This document shows positions 47,883 through 59,330 of a stretch of DNA of 64,000 bases, one piece after another (within the stretch, counting starts at the first letter, position 1; every line of letters begins with the position of its first letter). The stretch is from NCBI GenBank assembly GCA_047967505.1, contig CM106540.1; one strand, 5' to 3'. The notes beneath the pieces are model-generated. The model searched no databases. It had not been told where the DNA came from and saw nothing but the letters and a program-made list of their open reading frames with translations. Origin of the DNA: Dipteris shenzhenensis. Lineage: Eukaryota > Polypodiophyta > Polypodiopsida > Gleicheniales. A program made the position numbers and the translations under genes.

Positions 47883-48975
47883 CTACCCTTGATTGTATAC
47901 CTGTGGGAGTACTTGGTGGTACCATTTCTTGCACATTTGGTGCATGGACAGCTTGCTGTCTATCAACATATGCAGGTGGATTCACATCCTGGAGAGTGAT
48001 TCTCCTCATTTCCACATCCCTCATGGGTGCCTTATGCATCTTCTTCTCATTGAAGACTACATCATGGCTGCGTATGATCTTCTTTGCTTCTGGATCACAG
48101 AGATGATAGCCCATCTCTCCACTTTCACCATAACCCAAAAAGATGCATTTCCTAGACTTAGGATCGAATCTCTTTTGGCACATGTGCATATGCCTCACAC
48201 CCAAATATACGCAAATGAGAGTAAGAGGGCTTCTTGCTACTCCATGCCTCTTTAGGAATACCACCATCCAAACTCGTACTAGGTGATCTATTGAATCACA
48301 TTCACTGCAGTCTTCATTGCCTCAGCCCAAAAACCACCAGAAAGACTTGCATTGCAACCTTTCTTGAATGGTACGGTTCATCTTTTCTGCAACTGGATTT
48401 TGCTTTGGAGTACGAGGGGATGTGAGCTCCCTCTTAATCCCACGTGTATCACAGAAATGCTGAAAGTCATGAGAGAGATACTCTCCACCATTGTCAGTCC
48501 GTAGGCATTTAAGCGTTCTACCTGACTGATTCTCAACCAAGGCCAGCCATTTATGAAATACTTAGAACACATCACTCTTCCGAGCTATAGCATAAGCCCC
48601 CACTTTCCTAGTTGCATCATCAATGAATGTCACATAGTATTCAACCCCGCCTAATGACCGTGTAGGCATGGGACCACATACATCTGAATGCACCAAATCA
48701 AGCTTTTCAAACTCTTTCTTTCCCCTTCTTTTATGGGCTGATTTAGTCTGCTTCCCATAGAGACAGTGCTCACAAAATTCAAAATCAGAGAAACTCAAAT
48801 GCGGTACATAACCCAAACAGCATAAGAGTTTCATTCCATTCTGGCTCATGTGCCCCAACTTGTAATGCCACAAAGAAGTACTTGGTTGCTCGGTTATTGC
48901 AACAACATGATCAAACACCCCTGATACATGTAAGGGATACAAAGTCCCACACTTGGCACCCCTGGCCAAAAGCAT
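47791..48975 (-). pseudogene. Copia integrase and linker
   Basis: Pre-integrase residues (WHYKLGHMSQNGMKLL, then CEHCLYGKQ) form the HHCC zinc site near 48860-48760. The catalytic acidic triad is visible as VHSDVCGP (near 48680), RTDNGGEYLS (near 48500) and the glutamate in NPVAEKMNRTIQE (near 48380). Stops at 48562 and near 48322 and a frameshift break it. CIFLGYGESGEMGYHLCDPE (near 48140) is the typical Copia linker after integrase. Confidence 0.88.
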
Positions 48976-48993
48976 AGAGCCCTTCTGAATTTT

Positions 48994-49257
48994 TCAACTT
49001 CCAAAACCAAAGTTGGTCTGAAAACCAGCATCATCTAGCTGACCTGTTAAAATGAGACTCTTGGTCAGCTTAGGCACATGTCTCACATTTTTCAAAATAA
49101 ATGCAGACCCATTTGCAAAAGAAAACTTTATGTCACCTACTTCCACTATGTCACATGCATAGTCATTTCCAAGATGCACACAACGTGTCTTTCCACTGTC
49201 ATAAGTGGAGAACCATTCCCTATGGGGAGTAACATGGAATGAAGCACCAGAATCCAA
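48994..49257 (-). pseudogene. Copia aspartic protease
   Basis: WILDSGASFHVTPHREWF holds the DSG active site. ILKNVRHVPKLTKSLILTGQ follows as in other Copia proteases. A stop at 49266 separates it from gag and another at 48994 from integrase. The enzyme would cut the Gag-Pol polyprotein. Confidence 0.88.
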
Positions 49258-49266
49258 AATCCAATC

Positions 49267-50238
49267 CTAGGAATATGTATCATCTGAAGTGGTAAGCAAC
49301 TCTGCAGATAAACTAGACATGAAGAGAATGTCATTGTCACTATCATGTGTGACTGCATTGATCTCCTCGATCTTCACTTTTCCTTTGTCCTCCCTTGGAC
49401 TCTCTTCCTTCTGATTTGCATCCCAATTTGCATTCTTTTTCTTATCCTTTTGCTCTCTTTTCAGCTTGTAGTAATCCTTTTTCATATGGCCCTTCTTGCC
49501 ACAATGGTAACACTCAATGTTTTGTGCCCTGGATTTGCTACGAGACTTCCCTCTTTCTTGGGACTTTCCCCTGAACTGTGATCTGTCCCTTTGCACATTT
49601 AACGGTGCATCCTGCTTGTTGCCATCCATAGACTTCCGTCTAATCTCCTTGGCCAACAAACTACCCACAACATCATCAAACTTGAGTACTCCACCAGGAG
49701 CAGAGTTACTGACAGCTGTACGGAAGGTATCCCATGAGAATGGCAATGAACATAAGAGAAATATTGCCTTAGTCTTAGCATCAAAATTCATCTTCTGAGC
49801 CTGAAGCTGGCTGAAAATAATATTGAATTCATTCAAGTGAGAAGCAATGGAGACCCCTTCCTTCATTTGCAGCTCAAACAACCTCTTCATGAGGTAAACT
49901 TTATTAGAGGTAGTTTCCTTCTCATAAGTGACACACAGTTTCTTCCACGAATCTTTCGTAGTCTGCTCATTTACTACTGTGAAATAAACTGACTCTACAA
50001 GATGAAGTCTAATAGTAGACTTTTCTTATGCATCCAACTCATTCCAATCATGCTCAAACATATTTGCAGGCTTAGCTTCAATCCCTGCCAAAGGTTTAAT
50101 CTGCTTCTTTTGAATAAGCACATGCCTTATCTGTTCTTTCCACAAAGAAAAGTTTGTCCCATCAATCTTTTTAATGCTGAAAAACTCCTTTTCAGGCATG
50201 GAAGAGGATGCCATGATGCAAATGAAGCAAAATCCCAA
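49267..50238 (-). pseudogene. Copia gag
   Basis: The start is MASSSMPEKEFFSIKKIDGT at about 50214. NFSLWKEQIRHVLIQKKQ is the usual N-terminal gag motif. A stop near 50026 and a short gap precede the main part (49890-49267). That part has KRLFELQMKEGVSIASHLNE and LLCSLPFSWDTFRTAV. The zinc knuckle CYHCGKKGHMKKDYYK has tyrosine in place of its last cysteine. An acidic tail leads to the protease. Gag packages the element RNA; the knuckle loss would weaken that. Confidence 0.88.
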
Positions 50239-51662
50239 ATGCTAGTGCCTGCAAGAGAATCACACCAAATACGAGGTGCACCCAAATGTGTATGCCACAA
50301 TAGAGTGAAATATCACCAAAACTCAAAGCTCAAAGCATCAAAAGATTCAGCTGACTCATGTGCATGTACTATGCATCCATATGAGCAAATCTGGCCCAAA
50401 AGAAAATGCCAATTGCAATGGCAATCCAAAATGCCAATAAGTGCCAAATGGCTCAAGAATAAACACCGTCCATGGGCATATGCATCAATAATATCTCATC
50501 CAAGAGAGCATAACACTATCAGTGCATCACTTGCAATGTGTCAAAGCTGTCCCTCAGCATAAAATAGCATTCATGTGCGAAGTGTCCATAAAAATAGCAT
50601 CCCACAAGGCAATATGGGCCTATCAGTCCATCCAATAAGGATCACAATGCTTCCAAATGGCCTATAAATCATCCATTGCAACCCAATGCACACCACGAAT
50701 GAGCGCACACGGCTCAAACTACAACCAGAGTGATCTGCATAAGGTATGCTCAAGAAATCATGGTCCCACGGAAATGACAGCTACTGAAAATAGAACCTGA
50801 GATGCCTCAAAACATGGGCGCCATTGCATAATCGGACTCAACAAGAAAATCTGCAAATATCTCTCTTCTGTTGGAACTTCAAAATTCGAACCGATGAGTG
50901 AGAAATGGGAGTCAACACTTATCCACTGCCATGTGGCATAAATCTAAGGTTTCAAAATCTTAGAATGAAAAATGCATAACAGAGAGACGAAATCCAATAC
51001 ACAGAGATCTATAACTCTGAAAATACTCTACCAAATCGCGCAAGAACTGAGAGGTAGGGGTTTCCAGGCGTCCGAAACGCAATGGGACAGACGGTTTTGG
51101 AAATCGTGGTCTCAATCACTGGGTCCAACACATGGACTGAAAAACGTTTTTGAAAGCAGAACTGTTTGTAAACTCCACCGGAGTGCGAATGATGAGCAAC
51201 ATAGAAGTTTTAGGACTTCTTGAGTCCACCGGAACTGACAGATCTGCAAATGGTTGCTCAAACTTGAGTTCCAACACCCGGGCAGAAAAACGTAGGAACT
51301 GACACAGCGAGTCAGAAATCCAATGAAATGATCCCAGATTCAAGAATGAAGGTGTTTTCAAGCTCCTGAAGTAAAGTGCACACCAAAAGCAAGCAATAGT
51401 TGCCTCTACAAGTCAATACGGAGTCTCTGTCGTCGAACGGAACAGGGAAAAGCTTAAAAAACGACTTTTTCTTTGAAAACACTTAACAAGCTTTCAAAAC
51501 CACTTCGGAAAACCAAAGTGACTTTTCCAAGGGTTCCTTCAAGATCTTTGCGCACTCGGATGCAAGTAAAATCACCCACAAAGCTTCCCACAGAGCTTCT
51601 CCTTCCTTCCACAGAGCTGCTGAGCTTCCAGGCATTCACGCACGCTTAGCTTAATCACCCGG

Positions 51663-51674
51663 GCTCTGATACCA
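51663..51674 (-). promoter_or_regulatory. Primer binding site of full-length Copia
   Basis: In the element sense TGGTATCAGAGC lies two bases inside the 5' LTR. Confidence 0.95.
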
Positions 51675-51676
51675 GT

Positions 51677-51844
51677 TGAGAGTGCTCTGAACGGAAGCAA
51701 GAACGGAAGAGGGAGAGAGAAACAGAGAGCCACACAAGTTTTGGTGGGTGCAGAACCACCCTAATCCTCTTTTTCATTCATTTATATATGTGTTTGAGTA
51801 TTTATATACCCGAGGTAAAGGCACAGTGACCTTTAACCCCCACA
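51677..51844 (-). repeat. 5' LTR of full-length Copia
   Basis: In the element sense it starts TGTGGGGGTTAAAGG and ends GCACTCTCA. Confidence 0.93.
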
Positions 51845-52540
51845 AAATAGCATAAGCAAATGCATTTACTTTTCTCAATATGAAGAATCTCCCAAATGAA
51901 CCTATGGTAACGTTCCTAGTGGTACAATTGTTAGATGCATCACAATTTTAGACAATACGAATCCTTATGTGACCCCATGGGAACTGTAGTAGGGGTGAGT
52001 TTTGCTTCATCAAATATTATTCAATGCTTGTTCCAAAGATCACAAAGGTAAGTCCCAAGCATAAGAGTAAAACTTGCTTACATATCATGAAAGAAGCTTC
52101 TTTATGATTCATATAGTTTGAACTTGAAAGATGCAAATGACAATCTTGCGTGTGTGCAAGAAGCTTCTCAATGTCATTACATGGCGGGAAAAATGGTGAG
52201 TTTAGTAATAATGTCTTGTAAACATCTTTTGAGTAAAAACAAATGATGTAAACGACCGGATCAACTTATTCAACCTTGAGCAACGGTAATCAACTAGGTC
52301 AAGCTTGGTTGTATGGCCTTTGATGGTTAGACCTAGCCTCGGTATAGCAGCTAGCCTTGTAGGCTTAGGACTAATAGTTCTAGCTAGATCTCAGGTCTTT
52401 TGGGACACTTGGTCCTGTTAGTTAATGCTCGACTTTTTGGACTATTAGTCACAGCCCTATTCCTAGGATTAATCGTTATTATTGCTTGTACTTTCATTTC
52501 ATATTATTATGCAATCTACATACGCTTTGTTCCTACTATG
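51845..52540. other. Intronic sequence or decayed LTR
   Basis: No frame recognised. The last part may be the 5' LTR of the decayed Copia that follows, since a degraded primer site lies at its end. Confidence 0.35.
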
Positions 52541-54130
52541 GTCTTCAGCCTCATTGCTTCCTAATAGTGGTATTATAGCAGCCTATGATTCTGCCATTGC
52601 CACTAACATTCAACATTCGACTCCACCTTGGAGGAGCTCGATTTGCTGATTGGTCACCGTTTTTCTATCCACAAGCCATTGAATCAGCTTTGGTCACATT
52701 CAAGAGGAGCCAGCATTGCCATTTGATTGATTGTACCAAGTTCTTCATGTTTCCCATTACTTCTTTTTTGGTCGTCATCATAAGCTACTGGTTGTCGTGC
52801 CCTCAGAACAATTCGTCGACTAGTTCCTTCACCTCACCTAGCTGTTGCTGGTCGTCACCATCCTCTATAGGAGCCGCCGTCCTTTTGCTGTATACAAACC
52901 TCAGTTTTTGTTGCCGCCATCGTTGTGGAGGAGAAGCGACTACATTAAAGCCGGCTGGTGCCTTTTTTGGTGGACATAATCTCTTGTTAGTTGTTTTTGG
53001 GTCTCCTCCTATAGGTGTTTTTGGTCGACATAACCTCTCGTTAGTTTTTTTGGGTCTCCTTCTATAGCATCGCACAGTTTACTTCAGGCGAGCCTACTAC
53101 AGGTCAAATTCAGTTGCTGGTCATCGCCAAATTCAGGTCTCTTTGGATTGTGTGCTCAGGCCTCCTCTTGTAGCGTTGCCACAGTTTACTTGAGGCTGGC
53201 CTATTACAGGTCAAAAAGTTTTGCTGGTCATCACCGATTTCAGGTCACTTTCGGTCGTGAGGAAATTCTGCCAAATCTAGCCAATTTTCAATAGCTACAA
53301 AGGCTGACAAAAAATTGGCGAAGAATTTGCTGTTGCAATCAAACTTTTGACGGATCATTGATTGTGTCGACTGTATCCTCAGCTACAGTTGATTTTGTTT
53401 TGCCCACTTGACACATTGGCCCTTAGTTGTTGTGCTGGCAGTTGATTTTGAGCTTGGATCAGTGAGATTATTTGGGTTTTGTGCATCTTTGCCTCATTTG
53501 CAATGGCAAACAATGATCTTTTTGGATTTTTTGCACTTGAAGACAAGTGAGATGGCACCAACTACAATATGTGGTCCTACATGATGCATCATGCATTCGT
53601 AGCCAAGATCATGTGGAATATTATTGCAAGCTTTCAGGTTAGGCCTCCGTCATAGGCACATGCCATTGCACCTATCACTACGGGTGGTGGTAATGCTGTT
53701 AATTTTTCATCTTTCAGCACTATCGCTCTTTTTACCCTCAACTTAGGAACAGCCCAGATGGGATAGCAGAGATGCATAGGCTTGTACTTTAATTGCATTG
53801 TTAGTTAAAAAGAGTTATAATCCTCACATCAGGGTGCTTGGGATAATTTGGCTATTTGAGATGCATACTTTAGAAAGCAGATGGATGCCTATTTGACCAA
53901 GGACTTTAAGGATTAGTTGGATGAGGGTCAAATCATGGATGCCTATTTGACCAAGGACTTCAAGGATTAGTCGGATAGTCAAATTGTGTCCATTATACTT
54001 AGTGCACTTCTTGACTCTTATTGAGGGTTTGCATACCACTTTGAGATTGGTGGCAATAGGCAATGCCAACCATTATACCTTTGATTAGTGTGTCACGTTG
54101 TTGGTGAAGGATGAGCAAAGCCATTTCATA
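52540..54130 (+). mobile_element. Heavily decayed Copia: primer site, leader and gag
   Basis: TGGTATTATAGCAGCC near 52567 looks like a decayed tRNA-Met primer site. A leader with internal repeats follows. Gag starts near 53503 with MANNDLFGFFALEDK, then a stop, DGTNYNMWSYMMHHAFVAKI and QIVSIILSALLDSY. The typical gag order is clear but stops are frequent. No pol is seen. It is older than the neighbouring insertions. Confidence 0.7.
52958..53240 (+). repeat. Tandem repeats in decayed Copia leader
   Basis: TTTTTGGGTCTCCT(C/T)CTATAG and CAGTTTACTT(C/G)AGGC units repeat at 52985-53070 and 53080-53240, together with TTGCTGGTCATC and ATTTCAGGTC. Confidence 0.75.
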
Positions 54131-54564
54131 AGGGTAATGGAAAGACAACAAAGTTATGTGGGAAACCCAATAATAATTCTGGTAACACTTCTGAGGGTAT
54201 AGAAATGCATATAAGGAAAAGAAAAGATGCAACTACTATAGAAAGCAAGGACTGGAAGTGAGAGAATGCGAGAGAATGGAAAAGTTCAGAGGATGAGAAG
54301 GGAGCACCCCTAGCACAGATGGGAGGTGCAAGGATTCAACCCAGGAAGGCGCGAAATGGCCATATGGCAGAGATGGTTTCAAGGGTAGAGATGGTTCTCA
54401 GGGAAGCAAGGGGTAACAGATGAAACGAGGCATGAGAGGCAACACGTTCAATTGGGCGTTGGGAGAGCCAAAGGGCTAGGGCACCTCCACATGGCTTTAC
54501 AAGCAGCATTGCCGTTCCTCGCTAATGCGACGTTTTTCACTCACTCACGTGATATTGCTGGATT

Positions 54565-54606
<42 letters not shown>

Positions 54607-54850
54607 CACTGAAGCAAGCTAGAATGAAATTTCAGCAACACAAATGAACTATAAAACTAGGGTAGTCATAGAGATGAAGCCCTAGAATGAACCCTAACTA
54701 GGGTTAAAAGATGTGGTGATTAACTCACCCTTAAACTCAACCTGTAACTGAGGTAAGCGGTAAAAAACCTTAATAAAGGAAAAAAATTCCCCCTAGCCCC
54801 TTATTACATAACATTGGCCACTACCTTAGGAAATAAAAATATTTCTAACA
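54131..54850. other. Unassigned; right part may be the 3' LTR of the old - strand Copia
   Basis: A C run (CCCCCCTGCAG, 54851-54861) is a polypurine tract on the - strand, so the element sense LTR would start TGTTAGAAATATT at 54850 and run left. Its other end is unclear. Confidence 0.35.
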
Positions 54851-54890
54851 CCCCCCTGCAGTGACAATGTCGCAATGTACAAGGTAAACA

Positions 54891-55043
54891 TCAATCACCA
54901 AATGGATATAAGTTTAAAGCTTTGCGAAAAGCCTCAAACTTTGGACAAGGTAATGCTTTGAAGAGATCTGCCACATTCTGTTGAGTAGGGGAGAAGACCA
55001 AGCTGATGTTTCGTGCATGTAGCCGCTCTTCGAGGAGTCTCAT
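54891..55043 (-). pseudogene. Copia RNase H C-terminal end
   Basis: HARNISLVFSPTQQNVADLF followed by KALPCPKFEAFRKALNL is the conserved C-terminus of Copia pol. It ends at a stop at 54891, about 30 bp before the polypurine tract. The frame upstream is cut by the LTR that begins at 55044. Confidence 0.85.
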
Positions 55044-55323
55044 TGTTGGAAACATGGTGAAGGGAGAAAGAGAGAGAGTTAGGGTGTGAGGAAATAATGC
55101 TCCAATGAAGACATAATGAAAGGCTCTCATTCATTCATCAAGTGTTACAAGACAAGTGAACTACAAGCCTTATGTAGGCTACTCACTCACACACTAGCAC
55201 CGAGTGTTTTTGGGATAAGTCCCATGATGACACGTGGCACTCACACATGACTCTCACACATAGACTAGTACTACACACTAACACTTCACACCAACACACT
55301 CTTTGACTATGATATCTCCAACA
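55044..55323 (-). repeat. 3' LTR of gag-only element
   Basis: 280 bp. Its + strand start TGTTGGAAACATGGTGAAGG matches the other LTR exactly. Confidence 0.9.
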
Positions 55324-55663
55324 CCCCCCTTTTGAGCAAAGAGGTGTGAGACCCAACACACAAGAGTAGACCAATCCCCCCTCCACCACAATACTGCAAA
55401 GAGCAAGTCCAACTATCCAACACCTCCCGTGTGTTAGTGACTTCTCAGCTAGCTTGCGACCGGCAAGGGAAGACCATCACTCTCCATCCCCCCTTACTTT
55501 GAACTGGGTGGTCAATACCATCAACCAAAGTAAAACACAATACAATCATTTTTGGGGGACAACCCCGGGCAGAGGACCTCTTATTGACTCCAAAGACATT
55601 CAATTTAGAGGGACAACTCAAGGCTGAGAACCTTTATGTGACTCAACACAAACACATATAGAA

Positions 55664-56035
55664 CTAAGCATCATCTACCTCCTCAGAGAGGAATAGATCA
55701 TGCAATATAGCAGATGAAGCTTTCTGCTGAGGTCCAGTAGATGTAGCAAATAGATTCTTGAGCTTGTCCAGTGTCTCCTTCGCTGAAGTAGTGAGGTCAA
55801 GATGATGAAGTAGTTTGTTAGCCAACCTCAAACCAATAAGCGCAAACGCGGTCTCATTCTTGTCATCCCAAGCTGATTGGTCTTCACCATGAGGATGAGG
55901 CTCCATGTGGGCAAACTGAGGTAAGAACTTGGCAGTACCAGATGAAGAACCAGCAAGTATGGGGGCTGGTCTAAAACACAAAAGTAGACTCCATGTATGC
56001 AAAAGTATGGTGGCTGGCGGTGCTCCAAATACCAA
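55664..56035 (-). pseudogene. Gag fragment of the gag-only element
   Basis: SAWDDKNETAFALIGLRLA, then LDLTTSAKETLDKLKNLF and QKASSAILHDLFL, match the gag core (UBN2 type) of plant Copia elements. The 5' half of gag is cut by the insertion at 56155. A stop at 55664 is followed by no protease. A free-standing gag could still package non-autonomous RNA if intact, but this one is interrupted. Confidence 0.8.
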
Positions 56036-56154
56036 CCCTAATCAAAACACAACAAGAATATGCTCCAAAATGTAGAATTGAACCATGAAAGGAGCCCTTG
56101 GTCGAGATAACTGCTCGAAATGCTGCAAGTGTGTACGTGCTCCAAAGCACAACG

Positions 56155-56405
56155 TGTTGGGTGTAAGTGCTCCACTAGGAGTGCTCTTTGTGTGTGGTCC
56201 TTTGTGTGTGAGTGTGTAGGTGTGCCATGTGGCACCTAGGGATTTATCCCATATAGATTAGTGTGTGGTACATTGTACTTGGCACTATATATTGTAGTGT
56301 CACATCATGAATAAATCAATCTAGATCTTTGTGCCTTCTATCATGAGTACTTTCCTTGTCTTTCTCTTTCGTCCTTAGATTTTAGGATGATACCAATTTC
56401 CAACA
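56155..56405 (+). repeat. 5' LTR of young non-coding element
   Basis: TGTTGGGTGTAAGTGC to CCAATTTCCAACA. It includes ATGAATAAATCAATC, a polyadenylation signal. Confidence 0.97.
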
Positions 56406-56407
56406 AT

Positions 56408-56420
56408 TGGTATCAGAGCC
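56408..56420 (+). promoter_or_regulatory. Primer binding site of young non-coding element
   Basis: TGGTATCAGAGCC, two bases after the LTR; intact. Confidence 0.96.
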
Positions 56421-57689
56421 ATAGACTCCTCACCCATAGCTCCCTCTTCCTAGCTCATAGTTAGTCTACTCTAGTTTTTCTCCCTCTTCTAGCTTATCTC
56501 CTAGCGCCCTTTCATCTTATTCTCTTCTCCTCTCCTTCACCTCAGTCATAGCTCACCTAGCCTAACGTAGATTCTTCTTCCCTCTCAGCTCGAGATTATC
56601 CTCTCCAAACTCCTCTATTTCTGGTTGCAGGCCGCCATGGTTCTGGTTACACCTACCTCTGGCTACGAATACCTTTCCAAGATTGTGCGCATCTCATGAG
56701 CTGCTCCTGACCGGAAAACTTTGGGCTGTACACATGCCCTCTCTCCATCTCGTCGCCCAGCTTTTAGAGGATTTGGACAATGGTTCAACCAGCTAGGAGA
56801 ATGACGAGGTAGAATGACAGGGAGATATCATCATTTTTTCAGTTCAGCTTGAAGGAGTTCTCTCGGGTACAACCGCGTGACATTTCTGGATCTACCGGTT
56901 TGAAAGCTTGGTAGTGCCGTCATTATCTGAAGCATATCCCTGTTGCTACTGCGTGACATTTCTACTGGAGGGGTTTGTTCCTGATCAACATGTTGCTTTT
57001 CATGGCTTCTCTAAGGCTGCTCAAGCTGTCGACAGCCATCTCTTCTTTATTCATTATCGTCGATATAAGGTGATGCTGCAGCAGTGCGCCACACTTCCTT
57101 CTCAAGCTGTGCTGCACACATTCATTTTGTGATTGGTCTCTACTCAAGGTTCTGCTGTCCTCTGTTATATTCAGCAAGAAAGTATTGTTCTGCTTCTTTT
57201 TGGATATCTTGCTGAAGAACAAATTATTTTTCTGCTCTTGATTATGTGGTTCCAAAGGGAGTTGTTTTCACTCAGATATTCTGATATCTCAGCTCTTTGT
57301 TGCGTTCTCTTGCCATACAAAAAGATGTATTTTTTATGAGCTGCAGATTTTTATTTCAGTTCTCTTCTCAAAGATATTAAAGAACTGAATCTTATTTCTC
57401 ATGTAAGGGATTAGACACTGCCACGAAAAGTGGTAAGACCTTCCCATTTTCTTCATGGTTCTGCTGGGTTCTATGCACTTGCCTTGTGCATAAAAATATT
57501 TATTCTCCATGATGATATTTTATGATTATGGGTACTCTGCCCTGGTACAGCCTTTGTACACACCTTTGGCCACCACATGATGTAGGCCATGTGGAAGATC
57601 TCTCTTTTATGTGTGTTTTGATATGTGTAATGAGTTGTGGGCCTTATTATTTTGTCCCTACCCATGAGGCACCCCTGACATGGCATGAG

Positions 57690-57960
57690 AAACTGGACCA
57701 TGAGTACCAGATTTATCCTTGACCAGCAGGAGAGATGTCCCTTGAGGAGGATTGTGTGGCAAGGTCCATCTCTCTCTCTCTCTCTATGTGATTGTGTTTA
57801 CCAGATCCTTCTCTTGTCTCTACCCTTGGAAACCCATAACTGGCATGTGACACTAGTGCTATGAGATTTATCCTTGACCAGAGACACTGGCATGAGAAAC
57901 CATAAGCCTAGATTTATCCTTGACACAGTATGAGGATATTCCTTGAGGAGGGGTTCTTTG
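57690..57960 (+). repeat. Imperfect repeats near 3' end of the young element
   Basis: AGATTTATCCTTGAC occurs near 57708, 57868 and 57910 (with small changes), next to CCTTGAGGAGG copies at 57741 and 57950. No reading frame is implied. Confidence 0.75.
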
Positions 57961-58014
57961 GATCTTGGTTCTTTTGTGGTTTTTGTCCTCCTAGTGTATC
58001 ACTTAAGGAGGGTT

Positions 58015-58265
58015 TGTTGGGTGTAAGTGCTCCACTAGGAGTGCTCTTTGTGTGTGGTCCTTTGTGTGTGAGTGTGTAGGTGTGCCATGTGGCACCTAGG
58101 GATTTATCCCATATAGATTAGTGTGTGGTACATTGTACTTGGCACTATATATTGTAGTGTCACATCATGAATAAATCAATCTAGATCTTTGTGCCTTCTA
58201 TCATGAGTACTTTCCTTGTCTTTCTCTTTCGTCCTTAGATTTTAGGATGATACCAATTTCCAACA
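58015..58265 (+). repeat. 3' LTR of young non-coding element
   Basis: 251 bp, identical to the 5' LTR. Confidence 0.97.
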
Positions 58266-58768
58266 CAACGGAAGGTACGAAATCTGCAAAGCGGCTCACC
58301 AGGGCACTCCAAAGTGCTGCAGCAGGTCAATGATTCAAAAAATCGGCTGATGTAGATGTACTAGAGGCCAAGAAACAGCTCCGAAATGGCTCTGTTATAG
58401 GTGGTTATGTAGTAGCCGCTCAGAAATCACTAGATACGGCGATGAAGTGTTCCAAAAGATCCTCGAATGACCACGTGCAGGAAACACCTTAGGAAGTGAG
58501 CCGACCAGCAAGCAGGGAGGCTGCCAAGACAACGTAGAGCACTCGGGACAGCTCCTAGGCAATTTGGATGGAGGCGGCAATGAATAAGGGTCTAATTGGG
58601 TGAAAGCAGCAAGAAAATGGAGGTAAAAACAGGGCGAAATGGAGCAGGGCTGAAGCAGCTGAAGGCTGCAGGAAGAAGGGCTGAAGCAGAATTAGGGTTA
58701 GGGCTGGAGAGGGTGATGACGTGGCAGGGAAGCTATGGCTAGGTCAGGTCAACGTGGCTCTGATACCA

Positions 58769-59026
58769 TGTTGGAAACATGGTGAAGGGAGAAAGAGAGA
58801 GAGTTAGGGTGTGAGGAAATATTGCTCCAATGAAGACATAATGAAAGGCTCTCATTCATTCATCAAGTGTTACAAGAAAAGTGAAGTACAAGCCTTATGT
58901 AGGAGTGTATATGGGATAAGTCCCATGATGACACATGACACTCACACATGCCTCACACACATAGACTAGTACTAGATCCCCTAGTACTACACACCAACAC
59001 ACTCTTTAACTATGATATCTCCAACA
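58769..59026 (-). repeat. 5' LTR of gag-only element
   Basis: 258 bp. It lacks about 25 bp present in the 3' LTR and has a local ACTAGATCCCCTAGT insertion. Confidence 0.9.
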
Positions 59027-59029
59027 GGC

Positions 59030-59330
59030 ATCAACCATATTAAGCTTCTGCAATAACATAAGACTGCCATAATTTACATGCCCAAACCTGGTATGCCATG
59101 ACTCTGCATCTTGCATTGCAGAGGTAGAAGCCTCAAAAGCTGAATATGGTCTTTTCTCATAGGCATCAAGCTGAAATAACCCGTGACATAATGTACCGGT
59201 GAAAGCCAAGGCATAATCTGTCTCCATGGCACGGATTGTACACCTGTCATCCTCAAAGATGACCTGGTAACCTCTTCGAGAGAAAGAAGAGACAAAAACT
59301 AAATTCTTCTTAATCCCAGGCACATACAAA
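59030..59330 (-). pseudogene. Copia pre-integrase fragment
   Basis: YVPGIKKNLVFVSSFSRRGY, VIFEDDRCTIRAM and SWHTRFGHVNYGSLMLLQKL form the protease-integrase junction with the first histidines of the zinc site. The frame stops where the LTR begins. Upstream (59331 on) the frame decays. Confidence 0.85.

Larger units (their letters stand above)
45760..51844 (-). mobile_element. Full-length Copia element with broken frames
   Basis: LTRs at 51677-51844 (5', 168 bp) and 45760-45930 (3', 171 bp) are roughly 93% alike by eye. Primer site, gag, protease, integrase, RT, RNase H and polypurine tract follow in order on the - strand. Flanks GAATA and AAATA are a 5-bp target duplication with one change. 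All the protein domains can be read, but several stops, frameshifts and a 223-bp duplication silence it. It lies just 240 bp after kinase exon F. Confidence 0.94.
56155..58265 (+). mobile_element. Very recent non-coding LTR retrotransposon, 2.1 kb
   Basis: The 251-bp LTRs (56155-56405 and 58015-58265) are identical in every base I compared. The target duplication CAACG is perfect on both sides (56150-56154 and 58266-58270). TGGTATCAGAGCC follows the 5' LTR after two bases, and TAAGGAGGGTT precedes the 3' LTR. The 1.6 kb interior has no recognisable protein; a 20-residue start (MVLVTPTSGYEYLSKIVRIS) may be a gag vestige. It must have moved with proteins from another element. It is the youngest insertion in the window. 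Confidence 0.96.
55044..59026 (-). mobile_element. Gag-only LTR element (TR-GAG-like) holding another LTR element
   Basis: LTRs at 58769-59026 (5', 258 bp) and 55044-55323 (3', 280 bp) begin TGTTGG and end CCAACA, and differ by indels and several substitutions. The primer site TGGTATCAGAGCC sits directly against the 5' LTR (58768-58757), and AAAAGGGGGG lies before the 3' LTR. Without the inner insertion the interior is only about 1.3 kb and codes for a gag fragment alone. The flanking five bases (CTCAT and GGCAT) do not match well. Confidence 0.85.
54851..59330 (-). mobile_element. Old Copia remnant split by nested LTR elements
   Basis: The pre-integrase region lies at 59330-59030 and the very end of RNase H at 55043-54891, in the right order and strand. 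About 2.5 to 3 kb of integrase, RT and RNase H is absent between them. The nest of younger elements occupies the gap. Confidence 0.75.

Noticed and set aside
52258-52450. Possible fourth mini-hairpin array
   Set aside because: Some inverted words (GACCTAG, TAGTCC) occur, but without a steady period or clear pairing.
56908-57339. Frames inside the young LTR element as a new protein
   Set aside because: Two short frames of 74 and 68 codons without similarity; LTR identity shows the element is young, so intact genes would still be readable.
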